64,000 nt of DNA. Source: Burkholderia metallica. Its GTDB lineage: Bacteria > Pseudomonadota > Gammaproteobacteria > Burkholderiales > Burkholderiaceae. Under the pieces are notes generated by a model. That model worked only from the letters and a program-made list of their open reading frames with translations. It ran no database searches and was not told the origin of the DNA. A program made the position numbers and the translations under genes. The stretch lies in the NCBI RefSeq assembly GCF_902832845.1, contig NZ_CADFDB010000015.1, positions 93,383 to 157,382 of the forward strand, in the 5' to 3' direction. Positions 14,783-23,012 of this stretch are shown in pieces. How positions within the stretch are numbered: position 1 is the first letter of the stretch; each line of letters begins with the position of its first letter.

Positions 14783-15070
14783 CAGGCCGACCGGGACCCA
14801 AGATTCCGAGTCCCCACGTAGGGGTTGTGCCGGTGCTGCCTGGACTTCGGCAGAACTGCTGCCGCCAGTCCCCTGAGTTCGTCGTCCCGCGACTGAAGGA
14901 GCCTGCCGGCGGGCGCGTTCAAGGGCGGTCGCAAAGCCGCATGCGGAGCGCAGCCCGAGGGGCGAGCACCGAACGGGTGCCGCGGCCGGCGAAGCGCACC
15001 CTTGAATGCGAACGACGGTGGGCTACGGTCGCGTTTGGGACGGCGAGCGCAGGGGACTGGCGGTATGCGG
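14783..15070 (-). repeat. Long hairpin element A3 with conserved leader
   Basis: A stem pairs 14861-14875 (CCGCCAGTCCCCTG core) with 15050-15063. It continues with GTCGTCCC against GGGACGGC and closes with GTTCAAGGG (14917-14925) against CCCTTGAAT. The loop carries ATGCGGAGCGCAGCCCG and CGAGCACCGAACGGGTG, shared with A1 and A4. The 75 bases between stem and gene, including CCCAAGATTCC and GTAGGGGTT, are conserved with A4. Confidence 0.7.
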
Positions 15071-15157
15071 AAAGTTGAGACAGCACCGGCTCGCCGCGCG
15101 GCGAGCGCCCAATCGGGGCGGAGCCCCGGCTGTATAGGGGGTGTCGCGTTTGCGTCA

Positions 15158-15252
15158 GGGATTGAAGCCCGAAGGGGGCGAGACTCGCGCAGCGAGGCTC
15201 GACGCGCAGCGCGAAAGCCCGGCCCGTAGCGAAGCGAAGGGAGGCGCCCAGG
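15158..15252. repeat. Dispersed ~95-bp repeat B, copy 2
   Basis: Nearly identical to 5935-6030, with the same relative position: distal to an A element in a gene-free interval. The stretch 15071-15413 otherwise has only short hairpins and no supported gene. Confidence 0.7.
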
Positions 15253-15413
15253 GTCGGCCGCAAATCCCACACGAACGTGTGGAACGGAGGAGCACAGCGG
15301 CCGAAGGCATGTGGATACGCGAAGCAGGGCGGGCTCATCAGCGGCAAGCGCCCCTCTCGCGGTCTCAAGGCCGCGTGACTGGAATAGCACATCCTTCGCC
15401 CGGCTAACGCCCG

Positions 15414-15737
15414 TCACGACCCAACATGATCGAACCCGACTGCCATCGTGTGTCGCACCAGCGGCGTGGGCCCGGCTGCCACTTCGTGACAGCCGAGCTC
15501 GCGCGGGCCGGCAAGGCGTGCGCGATACCGCGCACCAGGCACCCGGATGTGCAGGTTTTGCTTCACACACTCGAACGCCTGGTCGGCCGTGCGGGCGCGA
15601 GCGTAATAGGTATGTCGATACGCCGGGCGCCGTTCGCGCCCGGCCGCGATGTCGACCGCCCAGACCTTGACTTCCTTGTTCGACCACCATGCGACCGCTT
15701 CGACTTCGTCTCGGGACAGAATGCAGTGCTGTTTCAT
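15414..15737 (-). CDS. Hypothetical protein
   Basis: This 107-residue protein starts MKQHCILSRDEVEAVAWWSN at ATG 15737, preceded by CGAGGATTCGAG. An ATG 51 bases upstream is less likely because it has no ribosome binding site. The sequence is basic, with PAYRHTYYARARTADQAFECVKQNLHIRVPGARYRARL in the centre. It starts 57 bases after the cytosine methyltransferase stop. No family is recognised. Confidence 0.55.
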   Translation of the reverse strand: MKQHCILSRDEVEAVAWWSNKEVKVWAVDIAAGRERRPAYRHTYYARARTADQAFECVKQNLHIRVPGARYRARLAGPRELGCHEVAAGPTPLVRHTMAVGFDHVGS

Positions 15738-15794
15738 CTCGAATCCTCGGAGAATGCGGCCCGCCGCGGCGGGCCGCTCGTAGGTCACAGGCCG

Positions 15795-17771
15795 CTACAG
15801 ACTGCCGGGCAGGGTCAGCGCGATCGCAACCGGACGCACCCAAACCGGCGTCGACGACAGCTGGAACGTCTCGCCGGATTCGGCGAGCAGCAGTGTGGTG
15901 CCCATCACCTCGGCGATCGCTTCCGCGGCATCAGGCGGCACCGCGTTGCCGATACGCTCGCGCCATGCCTGATCGCTGTCGCCATCCAGCTTGAAGTGGC
16001 CAGCGAACACATTGCCGGTCGCCGCAATCTGCTTGCGGTGCCAGTCGCGTTCTTCGGCATCGATCCAGGTCTGCTCGGGATCAACTAGGGACTGCAGTAC
16101 CGCCAGCTCGAGGGTGGTGAACGGGCGGTGCCACGTGCCATCAAGTGCGCGGATCACCGCGACGGTCTTCTCGGTCGCCGCTGGCATACGAGGATCGGCG
16201 ACGGACCAGCGGCCGTTGTCGTGGCCGGCGGCGGCCGATACGGCTCCGCTGTGCTGATCCCAGCCGACCACGCCGTAGTGGCCGCCGGTGAGGTAGGCGT
16301 CGCCCCGCTCGCGGCGCATGCCCGGTCGTGGGTCAGCTACGGCGAACGCCCCTTGTCCGCTGTCGCTGCGCGCGATGACCGTGCCGGCCGGCTCGTCGAA
16401 GGCTGTCACCTTGTACTTGCCGGCGCCTTCGAAGCCGGTGCTCGAGCGCGGGTCGGCAACCGCATACGCGCCCTGATCGTCGCCACCGATAACAGTGCCG
16501 GCGTGGCCGGTCCATTCGGTCACCTTGTACTTGCTGAACAGGGGGCCGGCCGGTGGCCGAGGATCTTGAACGCACTGGCCGGTACCGTGTGCGCTGGTGA
16601 CCGCGCCGGCGGCTTCTCTCCAGGGCACGATTCGGAATTCGTTGTTGTGCTTCGCCGGGCCCTGGTGGCGCGGGTCCGCGACGCTGAAAGTGCCTTGCCC
16701 GGGCGACTTCTGACCGGTGATCGTGCCGGCGTGGTCGTTCCAGTCGAGCACGCCGTACTGCTGGTATTGCGCGGCGTCGGCCGGCCCGCGCGGGTCGGCG
16801 ACCGAAAAGCTCCCGTTGCCCGGACGGCTCGCGCCGGCCACGACGCCGCACGGTTCTTCCCAGCGGTTCACGCCGAGCACGCCGTTGTGCATGTCCGGCA
16901 CGATCAAGTAGTCGCGCAGCTGACCGTTCTCGACCGCGAGCTTGTTCAGGCTGCGCCAGTCGCTGCCGGCTTCGACGAAGGCGAGGCGCACCCATGTTTT
17001 CCACTGCAGCGAGGGCACGCGATGCATCGGGCCGGCGGCCTCGACGTCGCCCGGCAGCGGCATGCGGCCGAGCAACGTACCGACGCCCTGAAGGCGATTC
17101 TGGGGCGGCTCGTACAGGAACGCCGGTACCTTTTCGGTATGCCGCGCGACGAGCAGGAAGCGCTTCCGGCTCTGCGCCATCCCGCGCTTCGCGATGCGGC
17201 CGCAGTCGTGACTCGTCTCGTTCTTCGCATAGCCGAAGTGCTGCAGAATCTGCCCGATCTGATCCAGCAAGTGGCGGCCGCGCGTTGCGAGCCGGGGGAC
17301 GTTTTCGAACACGATGAGTTCGACCGGGTCGTCCTTCCACGCTTCACACATCAGCCAAACGCAGCGCAGCGTGAGTTCGTTGAGCGCCTGGTATTTCGGC
17401 GTGCGGCTGAGCGTTTCCGACAACAGGCCGGACGCGCCCTTGCACGGCGACGAAATGAACACGCAGTGCGGATGCTGGTAGCCGGCCGCGCGGCGCACGT
17501 CTTCGGGCGTGGCCTCGCGCCAGCCGGCAGGCGGCTCGACGCCGTGGAACGCGGTGTACTGCTCGCGCGTGAAGAGGTCCATGAGCGTGCACGGGACGCC
17601 GGCAATCGTACGAAAGTCGCGACATGCAGCGGGATCGTTGTCGATGCCGCCGATACAGCGCCAATTCGCGATCAGCTCCCCCACTCGAGACTGGGCTTTT
17701 TGGAAGCCCTTGGCTCCACCGCCCAAGCCACTGCACATCGTCAATACGTTGTAGGTTCGGGTCATATCCAT
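15795..17771 (-). CDS. DNA cytosine-C5 methyltransferase with internal repeats
   Basis: This is a 658-residue protein. Motif I (MCSGLGGGAKGF) is at about 12-23, the catalytic motif SSPC has Cys110, ENV is at 156-158, QSRKRF at 200-205 and GNAVPP near 609-613. Between residues about 297 and 533 lie six copies of a 35-45-residue unit of the form YxVxxW...AGxVxG...GxGxxxVADPR, in the place of the target recognition region. The third copy is shortened (CVQDPR). The ATG at 17771 follows GGAGAAAAACC. No restriction partner is adjacent, so it is an orphan enzyme that may protect the plasmid from several host systems. Confidence 0.92.
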   Translation of the reverse strand: MDMTRTYNVLTMCSGLGGGAKGFQKAQSRVGELIANWRCIGGIDNDPAACRDFRTIAGVPCTLMDLFTREQYTAFHGVEPPAGWREATPEDVRRAAGYQHPHCVFISSPCKGASGLLSETLSRTPKYQALNELTLRCVWLMCEAWKDDPVELIVFENVPRLATRGRHLLDQIGQILQHFGYAKNETSHDCGRIAKRGMAQSRKRFLLVARHTEKVPAFLYEPPQNRLQGVGTLLGRMPLPGDVEAAGPMHRVPSLQWKTWVRLAFVEAGSDWRSLNKLAVENGQLRDYLIVPDMHNGVLGVNRWEEPCGVVAGASRPGNGSFSVADPRGPADAAQYQQYGVLDWNDHAGTITGQKSPGQGTFSVADPRHQGPAKHNNEFRIVPWREAAGAVTSAHGTGQCVQDPRPPAGPLFSKYKVTEWTGHAGTVIGGDDQGAYAVADPRSSTGFEGAGKYKVTAFDEPAGTVIARSDSGQGAFAVADPRPGMRRERGDAYLTGGHYGVVGWDQHSGAVSAAAGHDNGRWSVADPRMPAATEKTVAVIRALDGTWHRPFTTLELAVLQSLVDPEQTWIDAEERDWHRKQIAATGNVFAGHFKLDGDSDQAWRERIGNAVPPDAAEAIAEVMGTTLLLAESGETFQLSSTPVWVRPVAIALTLPGSL

Positions 17772-17818
17772 GGTTTTTCTCCGGATAGCGTGGCCCGCTC
17801 GCGCGGGCCGAGCGTGGG

Positions 17819-18619
17819 TTAGCAAGCAGCGAGAAGTTGATCGATCTGCGGGCGCAGCCAAGCCGCCGTGCTGATCGCAGCCGGGGTCAGCTTGCGAACG
17901 TATGCCGACGTACCATTGGGAGATCTGGTGGGGCTGAACAGGAACGCGTTGCGGCGCAGGAGCTCGCGGACGTTCTTCGCCGGCTTCGCGTCGAAGATGA
18001 ATGCGGCGCGGTTGTCTTCGATATCCTCGCGGTACACATAGCCTTCGCCCTGATGCTCGACCGAGGGGCACGCGGCGATTTTCTCGAGCTGGGCGATCCG
18101 ATCACGAATGCGGCGGATGTTCGCGCTGCTATTCGTGATCTCGTACGACGCGAAGCCAACACGACCGGCGAAATCCGGCGTAAAGAGCTTGTCGATGGCG
18201 TCGGGCTGGTATCCCATGCGTGCAAGACCGGCGCGGTCATCGCGACGCACCAGTTGGTTCGTGCGCTTCATGCGATCGTGCCGATCCTCCAGTGCGACCA
18301 GCTGCGCACGCAGCTTTGCCACCGCGTCCGGGTCATCGCTGGAGACCCCGCCTTTGCCCACTGCAGCCGCCCGACGTTCCAGCTCATCAGCGCGGTCGTC
18401 GAGCGCGAACGACTTCCCGAACGTCTTGTGGATGCGGTCGCGGTAGTTCCTGTCTCGCGATTCGGAGTAGTGGCCGGCCAGAACGGGCTGGCCTGCCGGA
18501 ATGACCGAGGCCATCTCTTTGGCAGCGGTATAGGCGATCCGGGACGCGGAGCGTGCCTTGTTGGCGCGCGCCTCGAGACGCGTGCGACTGTCGTGCTGGC
18601 GTTGCTGGAACTTGTTCAC
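17819..18619 (-). CDS. DUF3560 domain protein
   Basis: The 266-residue protein carries the DUF3560 signature: AGHYSESRDRNYRDRIHKTFGKSFALDDRADELERRAAAVG at about residues 48-88. A coiled-coil (LRAQLVALEDRHDRMKRTNQLV) and further helices follow. DUF3560 proteins are found on plasmids and integrative elements; the role is unknown. The start at 18619 follows AGGAGAAAGCTCGTG. It ends 47 bases before the cytosine methyltransferase start and is probably in the same transcript. Confidence 0.82.
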   Translation of the reverse strand: MNKFQQRQHDSRTRLEARANKARSASRIAYTAAKEMASVIPAGQPVLAGHYSESRDRNYRDRIHKTFGKSFALDDRADELERRAAAVGKGGVSSDDPDAVAKLRAQLVALEDRHDRMKRTNQLVRRDDRAGLARMGYQPDAIDKLFTPDFAGRVGFASYEITNSSANIRRIRDRIAQLEKIAACPSVEHQGEGYVYREDIEDNRAAFIFDAKPAKNVRELLRRNAFLFSPTRSPNGTSAYVRKLTPAAISTAAWLRPQIDQLLAAC

Positions 18620-18664
18620 GAGCTTTCTCCTATAAGGGTTGACGCGGCTGGAACGGGTTGGCTG

Positions 18665-18955
18665 TCAGGCTGACCGGGCCCCAAGATTCCCTGTCCCCGC
18701 GTAGGGGTTCGGGCTTTGGTGCCTGGACGTCGGCAGAACTGCTGCCGCCAGTCCCCTGAGTTCGCCGTCCCGCGACAAAAGGAGCCCGAAGCCGGGCACG
18801 TTCAAGGACGGACGCAAAGCCGCACGCGGAGCGCAGCCCGAAGGGCGAGCACCGAACGGGTGCCGCGGCCGGCGAAGCGGATCCTTGAAAGGGAACGGGG
18901 AAGGGCTACGGTCGCGTTTGGGACGACGAGCTCAGGGGGCTGGAGGTATGCGGAT
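18665..18955 (-). repeat. Long hairpin element A4 in the leader of the DUF3560 gene
   Basis: Homologous to A3 along its whole length, including the 75-base leader (CCCAAGATTCC, GTAGGGGTTCGGG) and loop motifs (CGCGGAGCGCAGCCCG, CGAGCACCGAACGGGTG). The stem pairs GCCGCCAGTCCCCTGAG (18748-18764) with 18934-18953, and GTTCAAGGA with TCCTTGAA. A further hairpin (CTCGCGGCC...GGCCGCGAG) lies at about 18997-19019. Confidence 0.7.
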
Positions 18956-19109
18956 ACGCGAGGCAGCACGAGCTCGCCGCGCGGCGAGCGCCCCTTCTCG
19001 CGGCCCCAAGGCCGCGAGACTGGATAGGCAGGTCCGCGTGTCGCGGCATCAACGCGACACGCGGTTGCGCTATGCTTTGGCGTGATCGTGTGAAATCAGA
19101 GACGAGTCG

Positions 19110-19574
19110 ATGCTCATTCGAGAACAGGGACGCCTCATCAAGGTACTGCGCGTCGCGCCTCCCACACAGCCCCCGACCAGGGGGCGTCGGCGCGAACACG
19201 TGCTCGGCACGTTTCGCGCCGACGGGCCGATACCGGCCCAGCTGCTCGATGCGCTGAGCCGCGACGAGCGCAAAGCGCTCGCGCGCTGGCTCGAGGTCTA
19301 CCGAGAGGGCCAGCGGCGCACGGATGCGCGCACGACACTGGCCGCCGCGCCTGCGCACCTCGAGTCACTCGTCGGCGCACTCGAGCTGGCGGCCGATACT
19401 TTGTCGGCTGCCGAGGCGGACCATCTGTGGGCGCAGCTGCAGGCGATCGCGCGAACGTTGAGGCGCGCCGGCCACCCACGGCCGCGCGCAGCACGGCGGC
19501 CGCCGGCGCCGATACCCGGGCAGCAAGACTTCTTCGACGACCTAGACGAGCTCGAGCAGCTGGCTGAACAGTGA
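19110..19574 (+). CDS. Hypothetical plasmid protein
   Basis: This 154-residue protein begins MLIREQGRLIKVLRVAPP. It contains GTFRADGPIPAQLLDALSRDERKALARWLEVYREGQ, two helical regions, a basic Pro-rich tract (RPRAARRPPAP) and an acidic tail (DFFDDLDELEQLAEQ). It is the first gene of a plus-strand group, divergent from the DUF3560 gene. The family is not recognised with certainty. Composition and length look genuine, and the minus-strand frame opposite is its shadow. Confidence 0.65.
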   Translation: MLIREQGRLIKVLRVAPPTQPPTRGRRREHVLGTFRADGPIPAQLLDALSRDERKALARWLEVYREGQRRTDARTTLAAAPAHLESLVGALELAADTLSAAEADHLWAQLQAIARTLRRAGHPRPRAARRPPAPIPGQQDFFDDLDELEQLAEQ

Positions 19575-19600
19575 GCTCGCTCCCCTCCAGGAAAACCACC

Positions 19601-19747
19601 ATGCATCCACACCGTATCGTCGAAGACAAAGGCCGCACGCAGATCCCGACTCGGCATCTCAACGATCAGGAGGGCCAGCGCTCGGCGTGGCTCCGCTGGT
19701 GTCTACGCGCGCTCCGTGTCTTCGGAGCAGCCCCCAAGGCCCATTGA
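19601..19747 (+). CDS. 48-residue hypothetical protein
   Basis: The frame MHPHRIVEDKGRTQIPTRHL... ends FGAAPKAH. Its ATG at 19601 is preceded by CCAGGAAAACCACC. It lies 26 bases after the previous gene and 21 bases before the next, filling the operon exactly. It is basic with two Trp residues near the centre. Function is unknown. Confidence 0.5.
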   Translation: MHPHRIVEDKGRTQIPTRHLNDQEGQRSAWLRWCLRALRVFGAAPKAH

Positions 19748-19768
19748 GAGGCTTGACGAGAGATCGCC

Positions 19769-20260
19769 ATGTCGAATCGACGCGCACCTTCATCACGACG
19801 ACACCAGCCGTCCGCACATGCGAAACTCGCCCGTACCTTGTTGCTGCCGATGCCTCGGCAGAAAGCAGAGGAACTCGCATTGCAGTATCACGCGGCATTC
19901 CAGGCGCTGCGCATGGGCCGCGGCTCGGCGCACGGACTGGCTGTCCTACTGCAGCTGGTTGTGCTTTCGGGCTTCGTCGACGAAGCCCGAAAGCACGAGT
20001 TGCGCATGGAGGTCCTGGTTGCCACCGAACGCGGTATCAACGCCGCGCTCAAGCAGGGCAAAACTTGCGGCGTGTGGACACTGGATCCGCAGACGGATGA
20101 GCTCGTCGCGGCATTGATTGGGTGGCACGATGATCAACTGCGCGCGGCGCCGCTGGCGGTGTTCGCCGAGGCGCTCGAGCGGCTTGAACGGATGCGTGAC
20201 GGTCGGTCCTACGACCGTCCACCGGCGCGCCGCAGTGGTACAGAATCCCGAATCCGTTGA
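19769..20260 (+). CDS. Hypothetical protein
   Basis: This 163-residue protein has a basic N-terminal tail (SNRRAPSSRRHQPSAHAKLAR) and a largely helical body (KAEELALQYHAAFQALRMG..., then HELRMEVLVATERGINAALKQG). An inverted repeat inside the gene (GTGCTTTCGGGCTTCGTCGACGAAGCCCGAAAGCAC, 19969-20003) encodes LSGFVDEARKH; it is notable but in frame. No family is recognised. It is part of the plus-strand group 19110-20750. Confidence 0.6.
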   Translation: MSNRRAPSSRRHQPSAHAKLARTLLLPMPRQKAEELALQYHAAFQALRMGRGSAHGLAVLLQLVVLSGFVDEARKHELRMEVLVATERGINAALKQGKTCGVWTLDPQTDELVAALIGWHDDQLRAAPLAVFAEALERLERMRDGRSYDRPPARRSGTESRIR

Positions 20261-20364
20261 ATTGGATCGCCGCACCGGTGGCCGAATATTGCGAACCGTC
20301 CGCACCCCTGATATATATACAGTGCCTACGGCAATATCAGCCGCAATGCGGCGCGGAGACCAGA

Positions 20365-20481
20365 ATGGATTATCTGATTCGAGTGGCCGGCTTTCGCGAT
20401 CGCGAAGCTTTGACGCGGCCGACGTACCGGCTTGCCGGCAAGCACGCTGACCTGGTCCGGGCACCGCGGAGCCAAGCATGA
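20365..20481 (+). CDS. 38-residue hypothetical protein
   Basis: The frame MDYLIRVAGFRDREALTRPTY... ends APRSQA. The ATG at 20365 follows GGAGACCAG, and its TGA overlaps the ATG of the next gene as ATGA, an arrangement typical of translational coupling. The short sequence is basic. No family is recognised. The AT-rich ATATATATACAG at about 20308 may be its promoter -10 region. Confidence 0.5.
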   Translation: MDYLIRVAGFRDREALTRPTYRLAGKHADLVRAPRSQA

Positions 20482-20750
20482 TCGCCGCGCCGATGCTCGA
20501 GCAGCGCGACACGATGGTTGCGCTCGGATGGACTGTGGTGAGCGACTACGGGTATTCGCATGCCAGCGGCTGGACGATCGGTGTCTGCCGCGTACACGAC
20601 AAGTGGGTCGTCGAGCTATGGGATGGAAGATCTCTCCATGCCACCGTCGACTCACCGGTCGCGGCCGCTCGGCTTCATCGGGAAATCATCGCTGGAGCGA
20701 ACTCGAACACTCGCGACGACGTCGACGATCAGCACGCGATTTCTAGCTGA
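20478..20750 (+). CDS. 90-residue hypothetical protein
   Basis: The protein reads MIAAPMLEQRDTMVALGWTV, then GYSHASGWTIGVCRVHDKWVVELWDGRSLHATVDSP. It looks like a small beta-rich domain of the type seen in plasmid-borne orphan proteins; no family is recognised. It overlaps the preceding gene by four bases. It is the last plasmid-like gene before the accessory region. Confidence 0.6.
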   Translation: MIAAPMLEQRDTMVALGWTVVSDYGYSHASGWTIGVCRVHDKWVVELWDGRSLHATVDSPVAAARLHREIIAGANSNTRDDVDDQHAISS

Positions 20751-20761
20751 TGAGGTCGAGT

Positions 20762-20779
20762 GCCCGGCAGCGGCCGGGC
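20762..20779 (+). terminator. Short GC hairpin after the plus-strand operon
   Basis: A seven-base stem GCCCGGC/GCCGGGC begins 11 bases after the last stop codon and is followed loosely by AAATTTTC. It is a plausible terminator for the 19110-20750 operon. Confidence 0.4.
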
Positions 20780-21462
20780 GCAGCACGAAATTTTCTGCGG
20801 CGTTATTCGGGGTGCTCTTGATTTCCACGCTTTTTTCCGGTCAGCTGCCTTTCGGCCCAATAAGGCTTTGCCTTGCGCCCCCCAATAAATATCTATATAG
20901 ATCAAGACGATACTGTCTGCCCGTCGCTTGATGGTCGCCAGTCATCTTCCGCAGGTTGTGTCGACCCGAAATTCTACGACCTCCAGCTCGACAGGCCTCC
21001 TTGTCAGAGCCGTGAACAAGGTTCGTATTTATGCTCCGCAGCGCATAATCACGAACCTTGCTCATCTCCCAACTAAAGTTTCGCCTGCCGCCGTTAGCAG
21101 GCCGGTCGAGGCCATGGCGGGCGCTTGCCGGAAAACCGAACGGGCGACGCCGATGCTGCGTGACTGATGCGGCAACCCCACCAGCATGTCGTCGAACGCG
21201 GTCGCCCGCGAATCGTGGAGCAGATGGTCGATGATCTTCGGGGTCGGCGACGCTGGTCGGCAGTGCGCCGAAGAAAGACTGCTTAGGCGCGGTTCTCGGC
21301 GTCAATCAACCTGCCTCCTCCGACCCGATGCTGATTGTCCGCAGCGCGCTCCTCGCCATCGACATCCACCCGGGTCATCGCGGGCTTGATGTGCCCCCAT
21401 CGGTTTTTTACAATGCGGAAAACGCGCCAACACGTGCGCCCAATCCACACCCAAGGGCCTTA
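20780..21462. other. Junction region between backbone and accessory DNA
   Basis: No convincing gene. It holds a 12-base palindrome ATCTATATAGAT (20891-20902) and the inverted repeat at 21017-21060. A minus-strand open stretch near 21065-21270 (FDDMLVGLPHQSRSIGVARS...) lacks a start and could be a gene remnant. Base composition changes here from the very GC-rich backbone. Confidence 0.45.
21017..21060. repeat. 17-bp inverted repeat with 10-bp spacer (recombination-site-like)
   Basis: Arms 21017-21033 and 21044-21060 match at 15 of 17 positions (CAAGGTTCGTATTTATG against CAAGGTTCGTGATTATG). They are separated by CTCCGCAGCG. Two arms of this length around a short spacer resemble tyrosine-recombinase core sites. 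It lies exactly where gene content changes. Confidence 0.5.
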
Positions 21463-22941
21463 ATGCAATCCAAGTCGACTGCTCCCTATACTGTCGTCGT
21501 TATTGGTATCGTGATCGCCTGCGCGTTGATGGGTCTGTGCGTGCTGCAGTTGTTGCAGAGCCGCGATGATGCGCTCGACCGCGCCCGCGAAACCTCGCGT
21601 AATCTGGGCCTGATGGCCGAACGCGACATCGAGCGCAACGTCGAACTCTACGACCTGTCGCTGCAAGCGGTACTTCACGGCCTGCAGCGCGCGGACGTGA
21701 TGAGTTCATCCGCGAGCCTGCGCCGCGCCGTGCTGTTCGATCACGCGATGACGGCTCAATTTATCGGCTCGATGCTGGTGCTCGACGCGGGTGGGAACAT
21801 CATCCTGGATTCCACCAACGACGTGCCGCGGCAGGGCAATTTTTCTGATCGCAAGTACTTCACGGTCCATCGCGACAGTCCTGACGTAGGGCTTTACGTC
21901 AGCGATCCATTCACGTCGCGGTTGCGCGGCGGATCGCTCAGCATGGTGCTGTCGCGGCGGGTTTCGACGCCCGATGGCTCGTTTGGCGGCATCGCACTGA
22001 TTGCGATCAACCTGGAGTATTTCCGTCAGCTGTTTGCCGGGCTATCGCTCGGGCAGCACGGTTCGATGTCGCTGATCGGCAATGACGGCATCATGGTGAT
22101 GCGTTACCCGTACGACGTGCGCATTATCGGTCGCGACATTAGCAAAGCCGTGACCTTCCGGCGCTTCGAGGCGGCACCGGAGGGTTCTTTTTCGGAAACG
22201 GCGTCTATCGACGGGGTGCGCCGTCTCTACTACTTTAAGCACCTGCCTAAGCTGCCACTGATCATCATGGTCGCGGAGGCGGAACAAGATATCTATGCAC
22301 GCTGGCGGCACCGCGCGGTGACGATTGGCGTACTGGTGGCCACGTTCGGCGCCGCATTTATCGTCGGGTCGGTCATGCTCAGCATGCAACTGCGGCGTCG
22401 CATGCGGGCCGAGTCCGAGCTGGTTCTCTTGGCACGCACGGACGGGCTCACCGGCCTGAACAATCGGCGCAGCTTCGGAGAGGTGTTGGACCAAGAATGG
22501 CGCCGCGCGCGCCGGGCTCAATCCGTTTTCTCTCTGCTGTTTGTCGACGTCGACCGCTTCAAAGCGTACAACGACACCTACGGCCACCAGGCGGGCGACG
22601 ACGCATTGGCGGCTGTCGCTCGCTGCATCGGCGAGAACATCCGCCGGCCGACCGATACCGCGGCCCGCTACGGTGGCGAGGAATTCGTCGTGCTCCTGCC
22701 CGATACACCGCAGACGGGCGCAGCGCAGATCGCCGAGCGCATTCGTGTGGCCATCGATGAGTTGGCGCTCGAGCACGCCGGTAGCGAATTCGGGCGCGTC
22801 ACCGCCAGCATTGGCCTGGCAAGCTGGACGCCGGAGCAGGAGGGGGAGGTCGGCGCCGTGATCAAGGCAGCGGACGAGGCGCTGTACCACGCGAAGGCAA
22901 CCGGACGGAACAAGGTCGCTGCCTTCCATTCCCCAACTTGA
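21463..22941 (+). CDS. Membrane diguanylate cyclase (Cache-GGDEF)
   Basis: This 492-residue protein has a membrane helix at about 9-31 and a periplasmic Cache-like sensor domain at about 35-280 (FSDRKYFTVHRDSPDVGLYVSDPF). A second helix at about 292-312 is followed by a GGDEF domain. The active-site loop is intact (YGGEEF, GGEEF at 404-408), and the inhibitory site RPTD lies five residues before it at 395-398. It should make cyclic di-GMP at the inner membrane in response to a periplasmic ligand and be product-inhibited. The ATG at 21463 is chosen because the helix begins directly after it. It has no obvious operon partner. Confidence 0.9.
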   Translation: MQSKSTAPYTVVVIGIVIACALMGLCVLQLLQSRDDALDRARETSRNLGLMAERDIERNVELYDLSLQAVLHGLQRADVMSSSASLRRAVLFDHAMTAQFIGSMLVLDAGGNIILDSTNDVPRQGNFSDRKYFTVHRDSPDVGLYVSDPFTSRLRGGSLSMVLSRRVSTPDGSFGGIALIAINLEYFRQLFAGLSLGQHGSMSLIGNDGIMVMRYPYDVRIIGRDISKAVTFRRFEAAPEGSFSETASIDGVRRLYYFKHLPKLPLIIMVAEAEQDIYARWRHRAVTIGVLVATFGAAFIVGSVMLSMQLRRRMRAESELVLLARTDGLTGLNNRRSFGEVLDQEWRRARRAQSVFSLLFVDVDRFKAYNDTYGHQAGDDALAAVARCIGENIRRPTDTAARYGGEEFVVLLPDTPQTGAAQIAERIRVAIDELALEHAGSEFGRVTASIGLASWTPEQEGEVGAVIKAADEALYHAKATGRNKVAAFHSPT

Positions 22942-23012
22942 TTGGCATCGTACCTTTGCGTGGCGCGGCCGCGGACCGCTTTGCACCATCAAAACGAATT
23001 GACGGGGTATGC

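Noticed and set aside
16128-17822. A 564-codon plus-strand frame opposite the cytosine methyltransferase
   Set aside because: It exists only because of the GC-rich tandem repeats on the other strand; no protein features.
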